The notes under the pieces were generated by a model that was not told the DNA's origin, did no database searches, and saw nothing but the letters and a program-made list of their open reading frames with translations. This document shows positions 7,916 to 17,889 of a DNA stretch of 33,857 nt, in pieces. The DNA is taken from positions 1 to 33,857 of the forward strand of contig NZ_JAAIJR010000056.1 in the NCBI RefSeq assembly GCF_010915725.1, given 5' to 3'. The DNA is from Thiorhodococcus mannitoliphagus (GTDB taxonomy: Bacteria > Pseudomonadota > Gammaproteobacteria > Chromatiales > Chromatiaceae). Positions within the stretch are counted from its first letter, which is position 1. Each line of letters opens with the position of its first letter. The translations under genes and the position numbers were made by a program.

Positions 7916-10591
7916 TCAAGCAGCTGAAACGACGATGTTCAGCAGCTTCTTCGGCACCAAAATGACCTTGCGAATAGTGCCATCGCCGACGAACTTGCTG
8001 ATCTGCTCGTTGGCCAGCGCGGCGGCCTGCACGGCGTCCTTATCGGCATCGACAGGCACCTTGACGCTGCCTCGCACCTTGCCGTTGACCTGCACCACGT
8101 ACTCGAGATTGTCCTGCTTGAGCGCGGAGGCATCGACCTGCGGCCAGGAGGACTGCAGGATGTCCTCGCCCAGCCCAAGCTCCAGCCAGAGATGGTGGGT
8201 CACGTGCGGCGCAATGGGCGCGAGCAAGCGCAGCACGATGCTCACGCCTTCACGCAGCAGCGGAGCGCGCGCGGGGGAATCCTCCAGCTTGTAGAGCACG
8301 TTGACCATACTCATGCAGGCGGAGACCACGGTGTTGAACTGCTGGCGCTCATAGTCGAACAGGGCCTTCTTGAGCGCGCCATGGATCTCACGACGCGCCG
8401 CTTGGGCGGACTCGTCCAGATCGACAGGGTCGCCCGCGGCGCGCATCAGCTCGGCCTCACCGACAGCCAAGGCCCAGAGTCGCTTGATGAAGCGGAAGGC
8501 ACCCTCGACGCCCTCGTCATTCCACTCGAGCGACTGATCTGGCGGCGAGGTGAACATGGTGTAGAGCCGCACCGTATCGGCGCCATAACGCTCGGTCAAG
8601 GTCTGCGGATCGACGCCATTGTTCTTCGACTTGGACATCTTCTCGATGCCACCGAAGTACACCGGCTGGCCATCCGCCTTGAGCGTCGCACCAATGATTT
8701 TCCCCTTCTCGTCGCGCTGCACCTCGACGTCGGCGGGATTGAACCACTGCTTGCGGCCATCCGCCTCATCGCGATACCAAGTCTCGGCGATCACCATGCC
8801 CTGGGTCAGCAGCCGGGCGAAGGGCTCGTCGCAGTCGACCAGACCCTCATCGCGCATCAGCTTGTGGAAGAAGCGGGCATAGAGCAGATGCAGCACGGCG
8901 TGCTCGATGCCGCCGACATACTGATCGACCGGCAGCCAGTACTTGGCCCGCTCGTCGAGCATGGCGGTGTCGCAGTCGGCCGAGCAATAGCGGGCGTAGT
9001 ACCAGCTCGACTCGAAGAAGGTATCGAACGTATCCGTCTCGCGCGCCTCGCCATTCGGCAGCTCGAAAAACGCCGGCATGCGCTTCAGCGGCGAGCCCGA
9101 ACCGTCGACCACAACGTCATCCGGCAGTCGCACCGGCAGATGGGTCTCGGCCCTGACATCGCCGTCGGCGGTCTGCACGACAGGCAGCGGGCAGCCCCAG
9201 TAGCGTTGACGCGAGACGCCCCAGTCGCGTAGACGGAAGTTGACGGTCTTGGAGCCCTTGCCGCGCTCCGACAGCCAGTTGGCGATGGCGTCGAGCGCCT
9301 GATCGAAGTCCAGACCATCGAAAGGGCCCGAATCGAAAAGCACTCCCCGCTGTTCGAACCGTTCATCCCATTTGTCAAATTGAAGCGGATCCAACGCAGG
9401 CTCGCCGCTCACACCCAGAGCCGGTGATTCGCCTGCGATTGGACGATCACCTATAGCGTCGTTGCTGACAATGAGCTTGTAGATCTGTCTTCCCTGCCAT
9501 TCAGGCGGGACGATGACCGGCTTAATCGGTATGTTGTACTTCTTGGCGAAATCAAAATCTCGATGGTCGTGCGCGGGCACGGCCATGACCGCACCCGTGC
9601 CATAGCCCATGAGCACGAAGTTGGCGGCGAAGATGGGCACGGGCTCGCCCGTAATCGGATGAATGGCATCGATGCCGAGCCGATGCCCCTTCTTCTCCAT
9701 GGTCTCGATCTCGGCCTCGGAGGTCCCGCCCTGGCGGCACTCCTCGATGAAGGCTGTCAGCTCGGAATTGTTCTCGGCAGCGCGATGCGCCAGCGGGTGC
9801 TCGGCGGCGACGGCGACATAGGTCACGCCCATGACGGTGTCGGGGCGCGTTGTGTAGATCCCCAAAACCTCGTCGGAGCCCTGGATGCCGAAGTCCATGT
9901 GGACGCCCTCGGAGCGCCCGATCCAGTTGCGCTGCATGGTGCGCACGCGCTCCGGCCAGCCATCCAGACCATCGAGCGCATCCAGCAGCTCCTGCGCATA
10001 GTCGGTGATGCGCACGAACCACTGCTCGATCTCGCGCTTCTCGACGGCCGCGCCGGAGCGCCAGCCCTTGCCATCGATGACCTGCTCGTTCGCCAGCACC
10101 GTCTGGTCGACCGGATCCCAGTTGACCGTGGCCCTCGAACGGTAGGCCAGCCCCTTGGCCATCAGGCGGGTGAAGAGCCATTGCTCCCAGCGGTAGTAGT
10201 CCGGGTCGCAGGTCGCCAGCTCACGGTCCCAGTCGTAGCCGAAGCCCAACTGCTTGAGCTGGCCCTTCATGTAGGCGACGTTGGACTTGGTCCATTGCGA
10301 CGGCGGGATACCGTGCTGGATGGCAGCGTTCTCCGCCGGCAGACCAAAGGCGTCCCAGCCCATGGGCTGAAGCACATTCTTGCCGAGCATCCGCTGATGG
10401 CGCGCGATCACGTCCCCAATGGTGTAGTTGCGCACATGCCCCATGTGCAGCCGACCAGAGGGATAGGGAAACATCGACAGGCAGTAGAACTTCTCCCGCG
10501 AGGCGTCCTCGACGGCCTTGAAGGATTGGTTGTCTTCCCAATAGCGCTGGGCCGCCGCCTCGACGGCGCGCGGATCATAGTCGGTCTGCAT
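7916..10591 (-). CDS. leuS: Leucyl-tRNA synthetase
   Basis: Charges tRNA-Leu. The 891-aa length is slightly above E. coli (860). The class I signatures are intact: [15 protein letters not shown] (HIGH motif at 49-52) and [13 protein letters not shown] (KMSKS near 650). Between them is the CP1 editing domain with [16 protein letters not shown] and [12 protein letters not shown]. No good ribosome-binding site is seen. The leader on the minus strand contains an inverted repeat (10614-10633). It is the first gene of the minus-strand block, divergent from the YbeL-like gene. Confidence 0.98.
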   Translation of the reverse strand: MQTDYDPRAVEAAAQRYWEDNQSFKAVEDASREKFYCLSMFPYPSGRLHMGHVRNYTIGDVIARHQRMLGKNVLQPMGWDAFGLPAENAAIQHGIPPSQWTKSNVAYMKGQLKQLGFGYDWDRELATCDPDYYRWEQWLFTRLMAKGLAYRSRATVNWDPVDQTVLANEQVIDGKGWRSGAAVEKREIEQWFVRITDYAQELLDALDGLDGWPERVRTMQRNWIGRSEGVHMDFGIQGSDEVLGIYTTRPDTVMGVTYVAVAAEHPLAHRAAENNSELTAFIEECRQGGTSEAEIETMEKKGHRLGIDAIHPITGEPVPIFAANFVLMGYGTGAVMAVPAHDHRDFDFAKKYNIPIKPVIVPPEWQGRQIYKLIVSNDAIGDRPIAGESPALGVSGEPALDPLQFDKWDERFEQRGVLFDSGPFDGLDFDQALDAIANWLSERGKGSKTVNFRLRDWGVSRQRYWGCPLPVVQTADGDVRAETHLPVRLPDDVVVDGSGSPLKRMPAFFELPNGEARETDTFDTFFESSWYYARYCSADCDTAMLDERAKYWLPVDQYVGGIEHAVLHLLYARFFHKLMRDEGLVDCDEPFARLLTQGMVIAETWYRDEADGRKQWFNPADVEVQRDEKGKIIGATLKADGQPVYFGGIEKMSKSKNNGVDPQTLTERYGADTVRLYTMFTSPPDQSLEWNDEGVEGAFRFIKRLWALAVGEAELMRAAGDPVDLDESAQAARREIHGALKKALFDYERQQFNTVVSACMSMVNVLYKLEDSPARAPLLREGVSIVLRLLAPIAPHVTHHLWLELGLGEDILQSSWPQVDASALKQDNLEYVVQVNGKVRGSVKVPVDADKDAVQAAALANEQISKFVGDGTIRKVILVPKKLLNIVVSAA

Positions 10592-10613
10592 GGAGTTTTG
10601 GTCTTAAGTCGAA

Positions 10614-10633
10614 AGGGATTGAAACTAATCCCT
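10614..10633. promoter_or_regulatory. Inverted repeat in the leuS leader
   Basis: AGGGATT-GAAACT-AATCCCT is a perfect 7-bp inverted repeat centred about 33 bp upstream of the leuS start codon. An overlapping CTAAT-CCCT-ATTAG repeat follows. Could be an operator or a small leader hairpin. Confidence 0.35.
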
Positions 10634-10877
10634 ATTAGGATAGCGCAGAGCGCCAAGACTCCGCGACCGCTAGCCAGCACTCATGCGGAGGTGGCACTAT
10701 CCGGCCATGGGAAGACGCTGACGCATCGCGCCTCAGGGGCAGGACGAGCAGGCCCCACCGTTTGCTGACGGCCGGAGTGCTTCAGATTGGCGCGGGTCGG
10801 CCACCGCGTCTTCGAGCCACAAGCGGATTGAAGGTCGGGACGATCTCGATTCAAGGTCCCCCAAGGTGCTCGCCGAT

Positions 10878-10911
10878 CCATAGGCAACCGCATCCCATAG
10901 GCAACCGCATC
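10878..10911. repeat. Perfect 17-bp tandem duplication
   Basis: CCATAGGCAACCGCATC occurs twice back to back without mismatch, at 10878-10894 and 10895-10911, some 55 bp upstream of the YbeL-like start codon. The perfect identity suggests a recent slippage event. Confidence 0.85.
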
Positions 10912-10964
10912 CACACCACTGCGGCTTGGCTCAATCAGTTGAGGGCGCTGGCCCGAGGTACGCA

Positions 10965-11522
10965 ATGAGCGAAGAAAGCAAGAAAGACTCAACCGACAGG
11001 AAAGACCCGACCGACAAGCTCGTGCAGGCCTACGAGCAGATGCTCAAGCAAACGCATGAGACCATCGAGACGGCACAGAAGGAATCCGTGCCTAAGTTTC
11101 GCGAGATGCTGGAGACGGCCCGTGACAATATGGTCGAGCTGGGGGAGCTGACACGCGAGGAGGCCGACAAGGTCTCCGAGTTCATCAAGCGTGACATCGA
11201 GGACGCGGCCAACTACATCGCCGACACCGGCCAGGAGCTGCGCGACTGGTGGCGCTTCGATCTCCAACTGGTCGAGCAGCGCATGATGGACGCCTTCACC
11301 CGCGTCGCGGACCAGACCAGCCTTCAGCTCGCCCAGTGGGCCGAGACGGCACGCCAGATGAGCCTCTATCAGGCCGGCGAGATCACGGGCCCGGGCACCC
11401 TCGTCTGCGACCGCTGCGGCGCCGAGACACACTTCGTCAAGGCCGGTCGCATCCCGCCTTGCGCGGATTGCGGCGGCAGCAGCTTCCGCAGACGCCGCGA
11501 CGAGGATGCCAAGTCGAACTAG
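10965..11522 (+). CDS. ybeL: YbeL-like zinc-ribbon protein (DUF1451 family)
   Basis: The 185-aa product has a long charged helical N-terminal and middle region (coiled-coil-like, about residues 10-120) and a C-terminal zinc ribbon, CDRCGAETHF...CADCGGSSF. Both features and the position divergent from leuS match E. coli YbeL. Function is unknown. The ATG at 10965 follows GAGG by 7 nt; an ATG at 10926 is less well placed. The stop codon TAG is itself part of the CTAG that begins the inverted end of the 168-bp element downstream. Confidence 0.88.
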   Translation: MSEESKKDSTDRKDPTDKLVQAYEQMLKQTHETIETAQKESVPKFREMLETARDNMVELGELTREEADKVSEFIKRDIEDAANYIADTGQELRDWWRFDLQLVEQRMMDAFTRVADQTSLQLAQWAETARQMSLYQAGEITGPGTLVCDRCGAETHFVKAGRIPPCADCGGSSFRRRRDEDAKSN

Positions 11523-11686
11523 GAGCCTGTCCGACTTAGGATGAATCGGCTGCGGAATCGGGAGAACGGTCCCTTTCGCCCCGCTTTTTCGTTACATAGA
11601 ACCACTATGCGCCTCAAAACCGGAACGAAATGGCCTCGCTCTCCCACTTCCTCGCTTCGATCCCCCTAAGTCGGACAGGCTCCTAG
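11519..11686. mobile_element. 168-bp element with perfect 22-bp terminal inverted repeats
   Basis: The sequence beginning CTAGGAGCCTGTCCGACTTA at 11519-11540 recurs as its exact reverse complement at 11665-11686. Both ends carry the self-complementary CTAG, which may be a 4-bp target duplication of the kind made by some IS5-group elements; that family link is a guess. The 124-bp interior has no ORF. The first CTAG supplies the stop codon of the YbeL-like gene, so insertion was at or beside its end. A non-autonomous element (MITE) is most likely, though the arms could also pair as a long RNA hairpin and act as a terminator. Confidence 0.75.
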
Positions 11687-11721
11687 GAAGCCGCCGCGTC
11701 TCAGGCGTTTGCTGCCTCGCC

Positions 11722-11749
11722 GGGGTGCCCTGCCCTTTCCAGGCACCCC
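11722..11749. other. GC-rich hairpin upstream of the glycine riboswitch
   Basis: GGGGTGCC and GGCACCCC pair across a 12-nt loop. There is no following T-run, so a Rho-independent terminator is unlikely. It may just separate the YbeL-like transcript from the gcv leader. Confidence 0.35.
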
Positions 11750-11882
11750 CAAGACTGAAAGCCGGAGCAAGCGGGAAAGCGCCTTCTTCCATCAGGTGCC
11801 GGGCGAATGCTCGCAGGCATTTGACCAGGCGGCTGCGTCGGCGCGATGCGGCAAACAACCAAGCATCGCCCAGAGATCCGAC

Positions 11883-11911
11883 TGGCAATCGCCCTGCGCG
11901 GCCCTTATAGT
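11883..11911 (+). promoter_or_regulatory. Candidate sigma-70 promoter of the gcv leader
   Basis: TGGCAA (11883-11888), a 17-bp spacer and TATAGT (11906-11911) end 18 bp before the first riboswitch aptamer. The -35 is poor; chosen mainly for its position and -10. Confidence 0.35.
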
Positions 11912-11928
11912 TCCAGCCTCGCGTCATG

Positions 11929-12122
11929 TCCTGCGGGAGAGACCGGCCACAGGCCGGCGCCGAAGGCGCAACACCGCCCGGAATCGCTCAGGCAAAGGGA
12001 CCGCAGGAATAACGACCGACTCTGGAGAGCGGTAGCGCCAAACCATTGGGTCGCTACCCACCGACGGGGCAGTACGCGTGGCCAAGCGGCCTCGCCTACA
12101 AACTCTCAGGTCTAGGACAGAG
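11929..12122 (+). ncRNA. Tandem glycine riboswitch
   Basis: Two glycine aptamers in series. In the first, TCCTGCGG (11929-11936) pairs with CCGCAGGA (12001-12008) and encloses GGAGAG, GCCGAAGGCGCAA and GCTCAGGCAAAGGGACC, the conserved core. In the second, CTCTG (12020-12024) pairs with CAGAG (12118-12122) and encloses GGAGAGC, CCGACGGGGCAG and CTCTCAGGTCTAGGAC. Glycine riboswitches usually turn on glycine cleavage genes when glycine is plentiful, and the gcvT start is about 110 bp downstream. The linker between aptamers is about 11 nt, the usual short spacing. Confidence 0.93.
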
Positions 12123-12127
12123 GGGCG

Positions 12128-12155
12128 ACAGCACGAAGCCATTGGCTTCGGCTGT
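12128..12155 (+). promoter_or_regulatory. Hairpin after the riboswitch, likely expression platform
   Basis: ACAGC(AC)GAAGCC, loop ATT, GGCTTC(G)GCTGT forms a stable stem right after the second aptamer. No strong U-tract follows, so if it is regulatory it may act on translation or through alternative pairing rather than as a simple terminator. Confidence 0.45.
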
Positions 12156-12230
12156 TGTCTTGCTGCCCTGGCCAAACAGTCGGTGCAGCTTGCTCAGGTC
12201 CACCCAAGACCAGATCCAACGGAGAGTCGG

Positions 12231-13322
12231 ATGGGATTGCGAACCCCCCTATATTCAGAGCATGAGCGTCTCGGCGCCCGCATCGTGCCCTTCGGTGGCT
12301 GGGACATGCCGCTTCACTACGGCTCCCAGCTCGACGAGCACCATGCCGTGCGCCGCGCCGCCGGCATGTTCGACGTCTCCCACATGCAGCCCGTCGACAT
12401 CCAGGGAGCGGACGCCACGTCTTTCCTGCGCCATCTGCTCGCCAACGACGTCGCCAAGCTGAAGGAGCCCGGCAAGGCGCTCTATAGCTGCATGCTCAAC
12501 CAGGCTGGCGGCGTGGTCGACGACCTCATCGTCTATGCGCGTGAGCCAGGTCGCTACCGCGCCGTCGTCAATGCCGCGACCGCAGATAAGGATATCGCCT
12601 GGATGCAGCGCCACGCCGATGGCTTCGCGGTACAGATCGACCGCCGCTCCGATCTCGCCATGATCGCCGTGCAGGGCCCAGAGGCGCGTGACAAGGCCAT
12701 GGCCGGCTTGCCCGCCGATCTGCGCGCCCCGGCCGCCCAGCTCAAGCCCTTTTTCGCCACCGAGGCCGCAGACTGGTTCGTCGGCCGCACCGGCTATACG
12801 GGCGAGGACGGCTTCGAGATCATGCTGCCCGCCGAGGCCGCAGCCCCGCTCTGGCGTTCGCTCCTTGACGCCGGAGTCCAGCCCTGCGGTCTCGGCGCGC
12901 GCGATACCCTGCGCCTTGAAGCGGGCATGAACCTCTACGGCCAGGACATGGACGAAGCCATCGGCCCGCTCGAATCCGGTCTCGGCTGGACCCTCGCCTG
13001 GGAGCCGGCCGAGCGCGATTTCATCGGGCGCGACGCCCTGACGCGCCTGCGCGACTCAGCCGATCGGCGCAGTTTCATCGGTCTAATCCTTGCCGGCCGC
13101 GGCATCATCCGCAACCATCAAAAGGTCCTGTCAGAGGGGCGAGAGGTGGGTGAGATCACATCGGGCGGGTTCTCGCCGACCCTGGAGCGGTCGATCGCTT
13201 TGGCGCGCGTCGAGCCAGGAATCGGGGACCACTGCGACGTCGAGATTCGCGGCAAGGCCGTCGCTGCGCGCGTCGTCCAGCCGCCCTTCGTGCGACACGG
13301 CAAGGCACGCGTCGCACTCTGA
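12231..13322 (+). CDS. gcvT: Glycine cleavage system T protein (aminomethyltransferase)
   Basis: Transfers the methylene group from aminomethyl-lipoyl GcvH to tetrahydrofolate, releasing ammonia. The 363-aa product starts MGLRTPLYSEHERLGARIVP and contains GGWDMPLHYGSQLDEHHAVR, AGMFDVSHM and the folate-binding GRTGYTGEDGFEI, with GLGARDTLRLEAGMNLYG further on. The ATG at 12231 has GGAG 6 nt upstream; an upstream in-frame ATG would run through the riboswitch and is rejected. First gene of the gcv operon under the tandem glycine riboswitch. Confidence 0.97.
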   Translation: MGLRTPLYSEHERLGARIVPFGGWDMPLHYGSQLDEHHAVRRAAGMFDVSHMQPVDIQGADATSFLRHLLANDVAKLKEPGKALYSCMLNQAGGVVDDLIVYAREPGRYRAVVNAATADKDIAWMQRHADGFAVQIDRRSDLAMIAVQGPEARDKAMAGLPADLRAPAAQLKPFFATEAADWFVGRTGYTGEDGFEIMLPAEAAAPLWRSLLDAGVQPCGLGARDTLRLEAGMNLYGQDMDEAIGPLESGLGWTLAWEPAERDFIGRDALTRLRDSADRRSFIGLILAGRGIIRNHQKVLSEGREVGEITSGGFSPTLERSIALARVEPGIGDHCDVEIRGKAVAARVVQPPFVRHGKARVAL

Positions 13323-13474
13323 GGCCAAAAGCTACCCTGAGACCAAGCTGCCGAGTCGCGCTGAGAGCGGTACGCTGACTTACAATCCTGGCGGCGCCGG
13401 TCGCAGCGATACAGCCAAGCCGAGCCGCATCGAAACAGCCAAAGATCCGAAGGGATCGAGATGGAGGAATCATC

Positions 13475-13870
13475 ATGAGCGAAGTGCCTGCTGATCTGAG
13501 ATATACCAAGACCCACGAGTGGGTCAAAGACAATGGCGACGGCACCCTGACCGTCGGTATCAGCGACCATGCGCAGGAAGCCCTGGGCGACATCGTCTTC
13601 GTCGAGGCCCCGGAGGCCGGACGCACGCTCGAGGCCGACGAGGCCTGCGCCGTGGTCGAGTCGGTCAAGGCGGCCTCGGATATCTACGCGCCTCTCGCCG
13701 GAGAAGTCGTGGAAGCGAACGCGGTCCTCGCAGACGCACCCGAGACCATCAACACCAGTCCCTACGAAGACGGCTGGATCTTCCGGATCGTCCCGGCGGA
13801 CCCCGCCGCCTTCACCACGCTGCTGGACGCCGCCACCTACGAGCAGGCCGTCGAGGACGAGGAAGACTGA
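13475..13870 (+). CDS. gcvH: Glycine cleavage system H protein
   Basis: The lipoyl carrier that shuttles the aminomethyl group between P, T and L proteins. At 131 aa it matches the family length. The lipoylation site is Lys65 in VVESVKAASDIYAPLAGEV, and EWVKDNGDGTLTVGIS is the typical N-terminal strand. An excellent GGAGGAATCATC precedes the ATG. The 150-bp gap from gcvT is longer than elsewhere in the operon and holds no gene. Confidence 0.98.
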   Translation: MSEVPADLRYTKTHEWVKDNGDGTLTVGISDHAQEALGDIVFVEAPEAGRTLEADEACAVVESVKAASDIYAPLAGEVVEANAVLADAPETINTSPYEDGWIFRIVPADPAAFTTLLDAATYEQAVEDEED

Positions 13871-13935
13871 CCTCCCCGCAGACCGGCTGAACACAACGCG
13901 AGGGTCCGCGCCCCGCGGACCCCGGAAATCGATTT

Positions 13936-15315
13936 ATGCCTTTCGTACCCCACACCCAAGACGACATCGCCGCGATGCTGGCCGCGATCGGTGCGCCTTC
14001 CATCGACGCACTCTTCGACGAGATCCCCGAGGCATTGCGCATCGGAGAGCTGGACGCCATTCCCGCCGGCATGTCGGAAATGGACGTCACCCGCCTGATG
14101 CACAAGCGCGCCAACACCGATGGGCAGCCGCTCTGCTTCATCGGCGCCGGCGCCTATGACCACCACGTTCCTGCAGCCGTCTGGCAGATCGCGACCCGCG
14201 GCGAATTCTACAGCGCCTACACCCCGTACCAGGCCGAGGCCAGTCAGGGCACCCTGCAGCTGCTCTACGAATTCCAATCGATGATGACGGCGCTGACCGG
14301 GCTGGACGCCTCGAACGCCTCGCTATACGACGGGGCCTCCGCACTGGCGGAGGCGATCCTCATGGCCGTGCGCGCCAACCGCAAGGTCAAGTCGACCAAG
14401 GTGCTGCTGCCGCGCACCCTGCATCCCGCTTACCGGCGTGCGGTGCGGAGCATCGTCGAGCCCCAGGGGATCGAGCTGATCGAAGCGCCCTTCGATCCCG
14501 AGACCGGGCAGACCCATCCCGCACAGCTCGAGGCCGCGGCTGGTAACGCTGAGCTTGCTGCGGTCGTCATCAATCAGCCCAACTTTTTCGGCGTCTTGGA
14601 AGACGTCGACGCCCTGACCGATTGGGCCCATGCGCGCAACGCGCTCGCCCTCGCCGTGGTCAACCCCGTCGCCCTCGCGCTCTTGTCGCCGCCTGGGGAA
14701 TGGGGTGACACGGGGGCGGACATCGCCTGCGGCGAGGCCCAGCCGCTCGGGATGCCGCTGTCCTCGGGTGGACCCTATGCCGGATTCCTCTGCTGTAAGA
14801 TGGCGCTGGTCAGACAGCTCCCTGGGCGCATCGCCGGACGCACCGTCGATCTAGACGGAAAACCCGGGTTCACGCTCACACTGCAGGCACGCGAGCAGCA
14901 TATTCGGCGCGGCAAGGCGACATCCAACATTTGCACCAACCAGGGATTGCTCGTGACGGCAGCAACCATCCACATGGCACTCCTGGGTGCGGCGGGGCTG
15001 GAGCGGGTCGCCGCCGCCTGCCACAACAACACGCGCGCGCTGAGCGAGATGCTCTGCGCGATCCCTGGAGTCGAGCCGCTGTTCTCGAGCCCGATCTTCC
15101 ACGAGCAGGCACTGCGACTGCCGACGCCCGCGGCCAACCTGCTAGGCGCGCTCGCGGCAGAGAATCTCCTGGGCGGCTTCGACCTCGCCGCGGATTACCC
15201 CGAGCTGGGATCCGCCATCCTAGTCTGCGCCACGGAGATGCGCACCGAAGAGGAGATGCAGGGCTACCGGGACAAGCTCGCCCGCATCGTCGCAACCGTT
15301 GATCGAGCCGCGTAA
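13936..15315 (+). CDS. gcvPA: Glycine dehydrogenase (decarboxylating) subunit 1
   Basis: The N-terminal half of the P protein, encoded separately (459 aa) as in many bacteria with a split enzyme. With GcvPB it decarboxylates glycine using PLP and passes the aminomethyl group to GcvH. Recognised by [15 protein letters not shown], the [16 protein letters not shown] segment, [19 protein letters not shown] and the [18 protein letters not shown] tract. The ribosome-binding site is weak. The partner gcvPB is not adjacent: tpx lies between them. Confidence 0.97.
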   Translation: MPFVPHTQDDIAAMLAAIGAPSIDALFDEIPEALRIGELDAIPAGMSEMDVTRLMHKRANTDGQPLCFIGAGAYDHHVPAAVWQIATRGEFYSAYTPYQAEASQGTLQLLYEFQSMMTALTGLDASNASLYDGASALAEAILMAVRANRKVKSTKVLLPRTLHPAYRRAVRSIVEPQGIELIEAPFDPETGQTHPAQLEAAAGNAELAAVVINQPNFFGVLEDVDALTDWAHARNALALAVVNPVALALLSPPGEWGDTGADIACGEAQPLGMPLSSGGPYAGFLCCKMALVRQLPGRIAGRTVDLDGKPGFTLTLQAREQHIRRGKATSNICTNQGLLVTAATIHMALLGAAGLERVAAACHNNTRALSEMLCAIPGVEPLFSSPIFHEQALRLPTPAANLLGALAAENLLGGFDLAADYPELGSAILVCATEMRTEEEMQGYRDKLARIVATVDRAA

Positions 15316-15360
15316 AGACGCAAAATGCAGGCCCCTTCACCAAACGACCGGAGACCATCC

Positions 15361-15858
15361 ATGGCTACAACCGCACTCAAAGGTAACCCTGTCGCCCTCA
15401 GTGGCGATCTACCAGCCGTCGGCGCCGCCGCCCCAGACTTCAAGCTCGTCGACAAGGATCTTGCCGACAAGACATTGGCGGACTTCGCCGGCAAGAAGAA
15501 GCTGCTCAACATCGTCCCCAGCTTGGATACACCCGTCTGCGCGACCTCGACCAAGAAGTTCAATGAGGCCATCGCAGGCAAGGGCGATGCCGTCGCGCTG
15601 GTCATTTCAGCGGATCTGCCCTTCGCGATGGGCCGCTTCTGCGGCGCCGAGGGCATCGACAACGTCATCGGCCTGTCGATGATGCGCTCGCGCAACTTCG
15701 CCAAGGACTATGGGGTTCTGATGGAGGACGGACCGCTCGCCGGAATCACCGCCCGTGCGGTCGTCGTCTTGGACGCCGACAACAAGGTGGTCTACACCCA
15801 GCTCGTCCCCGAGATCACCGAAGAGCCCAACTACGAGGCCGCCCTCGCCGCGCTCTGA
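15361..15858 (+). CDS. tpx: Thiol peroxidase Tpx
   Basis: A 2-Cys peroxiredoxin that reduces hydrogen and alkyl peroxides with thioredoxin. The 165-aa product has peroxidatic Cys60 in [13 protein letters not shown] and resolving Cys94 in GRFCGAEG, matching the E. coli Tpx spacing. The ATG at 15361 has GGAG 6 nt upstream; an ATG 36 nt earlier is less well supported. It sits inside the gcv operon between gcvPA and gcvPB, about 45 and 75 bp from each, so it should be co-transcribed and glycine-controlled, an unusual setting. Confidence 0.97.
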   Translation: MATTALKGNPVALSGDLPAVGAAAPDFKLVDKDLADKTLADFAGKKKLLNIVPSLDTPVCATSTKKFNEAIAGKGDAVALVISADLPFAMGRFCGAEGIDNVIGLSMMRSRNFAKDYGVLMEDGPLAGITARAVVVLDADNKVVYTQLVPEITEEPNYEAALAAL

Positions 15859-15931
15859 GACCTAGCCCCCCGAGCCCGACCGGAGCCTCGGCCCGGTCGG
15901 GCCTTCCATACCGACCCCGCGTAGCTCCGCC

Positions 15932-17401
15932 ATGCTGATTCACGATCAATCCCGAACCGGTCGCCGCGCGACTGCCCAGGCACCGCTCAGCTCACCCGAG
16001 GTGAACGATATTCCCGAGGCCTTGCGGCGACGCACAGCTCCCGCGCTGCCAGAAGTCTCCGAAATGCAGGCGGTACGCCACTATACGCGGCTGTCGCAGA
16101 AGAACTTTTCGATCGACACCCATTTCTATCCCTTGGGCTCCTGCACCATGAAGTACAACCCAAGGGCCTGCAACAGTCTGGCGATGCTGCCCGGCTTCCT
16201 GGCACGCCATCCCATGGCCCCGGAAACGCACAGCCAGGGACTCATGGCCTGCCTCTTCGATCTGCAGGAGATCCTCAAGCAGGTCACCGGCATGCACGCG
16301 GTTTCCTTGGCGCCCTCTGCAGGCGCTCAGGGAGAATTCGCCGGCGTAGCCATGATCCGCGCCTACCACCAGGCGCGTGGCGATCAGGCGCGCACCGAGA
16401 TCCTGGTACCAGACGCGGCTCACGGCACCAATCCGGCGTCGGCCGTCATGTGTGGCTTCAAGGCGCGAGAGATCCCGACGGGACCGGACGGGGATGTCGA
16501 CATCCAAGCCCTGCAAGCCGCGGTCGGCCCGCAGACCGCTGGCATCATGCTCACCAACCCCAGCACCGTCGGCGTCTTCGACCGCAACATCCAGGCAATC
16601 GCGCGCAGCGTGCACGATGCCGGCGGCCTGCTCTACTACGACGGCGCCAACCTCAACGCCATCCTCGGCAAGGTACGACCAGGGGACATGGGCTTCGACG
16701 TCATCCACATGAACCTGCACAAGACCTTCTCCACCCCGCATGGCGGCGGCGGTCCTGGCGCGGGGCCGGTTGGCGTTTCCAAGCGCCTCGAGCCCTACTT
16801 GCCGGTGCCCTTGGTCGCGCGCGACGGCGACGACTACCACTGGCTAACGGAGTCGGAGCGCCCGGAGACCATCGGCCGACTGACCGCCTTCGGCGGCAAC
16901 ATGGGCATCCTGCTGCGAGCCTATATCTACGCCCGCATGCTCGGGCGCGAGGGCATGGGCCGCGTCTCGGAGTTCGCCACCCTCAATGCCAACTACTTGA
17001 TGGCGAGGCTCCGCGAGGCAGGCTTCGAAGCGGCTTACCCAGAACGGCGCGCCAGCCATGAGTTCATCATCACCCTGAAGCGCGAGGCCAGGGAGCTTGG
17101 TGTCAATGCCATGGACTTCGCGAAGCGCCTGCTCGACCATGGCTACCACGCGCCCACAACCTACTTCCCGCTCTTGGTCCCGGAGTGTCTCTTGATCGAA
17201 CCCACCGAGTCAGAGACCAAGGAAGATCTCGACGGCTTCGTCGAGGCCATGATCGCGATCAGGCGAGAGGCGAAAGAGGATCCGGAGAAGGTCAAGTCCG
17301 CCCCGCACACCATGCCGGTGCGACGACTCGACGACGTGCGCGCGGCCAGGCATCTCGACCTCGCTTGGCGCCCCGCGGCCAACGAGGGTCCGCATGGCTA
17401 A
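15932..17401 (+). CDS. gcvPB: Glycine dehydrogenase (decarboxylating) subunit 2
   Basis: The C-terminal, PLP-bearing half of the P protein (489 aa). The Schiff-base lysine is Lys264 in [16 protein letters not shown]. Other family marks are [24 protein letters not shown] and [14 protein letters not shown]. Its last 8 bases overlap the start of dgkA, linking lipid recycling to this transcript. Confidence 0.98.
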   Translation: MLIHDQSRTGRRATAQAPLSSPEVNDIPEALRRRTAPALPEVSEMQAVRHYTRLSQKNFSIDTHFYPLGSCTMKYNPRACNSLAMLPGFLARHPMAPETHSQGLMACLFDLQEILKQVTGMHAVSLAPSAGAQGEFAGVAMIRAYHQARGDQARTEILVPDAAHGTNPASAVMCGFKAREIPTGPDGDVDIQALQAAVGPQTAGIMLTNPSTVGVFDRNIQAIARSVHDAGGLLYYDGANLNAILGKVRPGDMGFDVIHMNLHKTFSTPHGGGGPGAGPVGVSKRLEPYLPVPLVARDGDDYHWLTESERPETIGRLTAFGGNMGILLRAYIYARMLGREGMGRVSEFATLNANYLMARLREAGFEAAYPERRASHEFIITLKREARELGVNAMDFAKRLLDHGYHAPTTYFPLLVPECLLIEPTESETKEDLDGFVEAMIAIRREAKEDPEKVKSAPHTMPVRRLDDVRAARHLDLAWRPAANEGPHG

Positions 17402-17765
17402 TCACAACGTCAAGGGATGGCGTCGCGTCCTGTACGCCTTCCGCTACTCCGTGCGCGGCTTGAAGGCCTGCTTCGAGTTCGAGGAGGCCTTCCGACAAGA
17501 GGTCTTTCTGCTGATCCCACTCATCCCGCTGGGCATCTGGCTGGGCGAGAGCCCGGTCGAGCGGGCGGTGCTCATCGGGAGTCTCTTGGTCGTCCCGATC
17601 ATTGAGCTTCTAAACTCCGCCATCGAGGCCAATGTTGACCGCGTCGGACTCGAAAAGCACGAGCTTTCCGGCAGAGCCAAGGACATCGCCTCCGCCGCCG
17701 TCCTTTCCAGCATCGCCTTCTGTGTCGTGATCTGGGCCCTGATACTGCTTCCCAAATTGTTTTGA
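17394..17765 (+). CDS. dgkA: Diacylglycerol kinase
   Basis: A small integral inner-membrane enzyme that phosphorylates diacylglycerol to phosphatidic acid, recycling lipid from membrane-derived oligosaccharide synthesis. The 123 aa and three hydrophobic segments (about 33-50, 53-70 and 98-120) match the trimeric DgkA family. The signature [20 protein letters not shown] is complete. GAGG stands 6 nt before the ATG. The start overlaps the gcvPB stop, so translation is probably coupled. Confidence 0.97.
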   Translation: MANHNVKGWRRVLYAFRYSVRGLKACFEFEEAFRQEVFLLIPLIPLGIWLGESPVERAVLIGSLLVVPIIELLNSAIEANVDRVGLEKHELSGRAKDIASAAVLSSIAFCVVIWALILLPKLF

Positions 17766-17889
17766 GGCCATGGGGGCTGTTAGCGGATCTGTCTCAAGCG
17801 GCCAGAGCGGCCCGTCGATCGCGATCCACCGGCGGACGCCTTCCAGACCCAAAGGTCACGCATTTTCAGAGTAAAGCCAGAGTTTCACG

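Larger units (their letters stand above)
10592..10964. other. 373-bp divergent intergenic region between leuS and the YbeL-like gene
   Basis: Must carry the promoters for both directions. Contains the inverted repeat AGGGATT-N6-AATCCCT (10614-10633) in the leuS leader and a perfect 17-bp tandem duplication (10878-10911) on the other side. No convincing ORF. Confidence 0.6.

Noticed and set aside
8192-9232. 346-codon plus-strand frame inside leuS
   Set aside because: Antisense shadow of leuS; a long open frame is expected opposite a GC-rich gene.
9563-10768. 401-codon plus-strand frame opposite leuS
   Set aside because: Also an antisense shadow; the leuS frame has all synthetase motifs.
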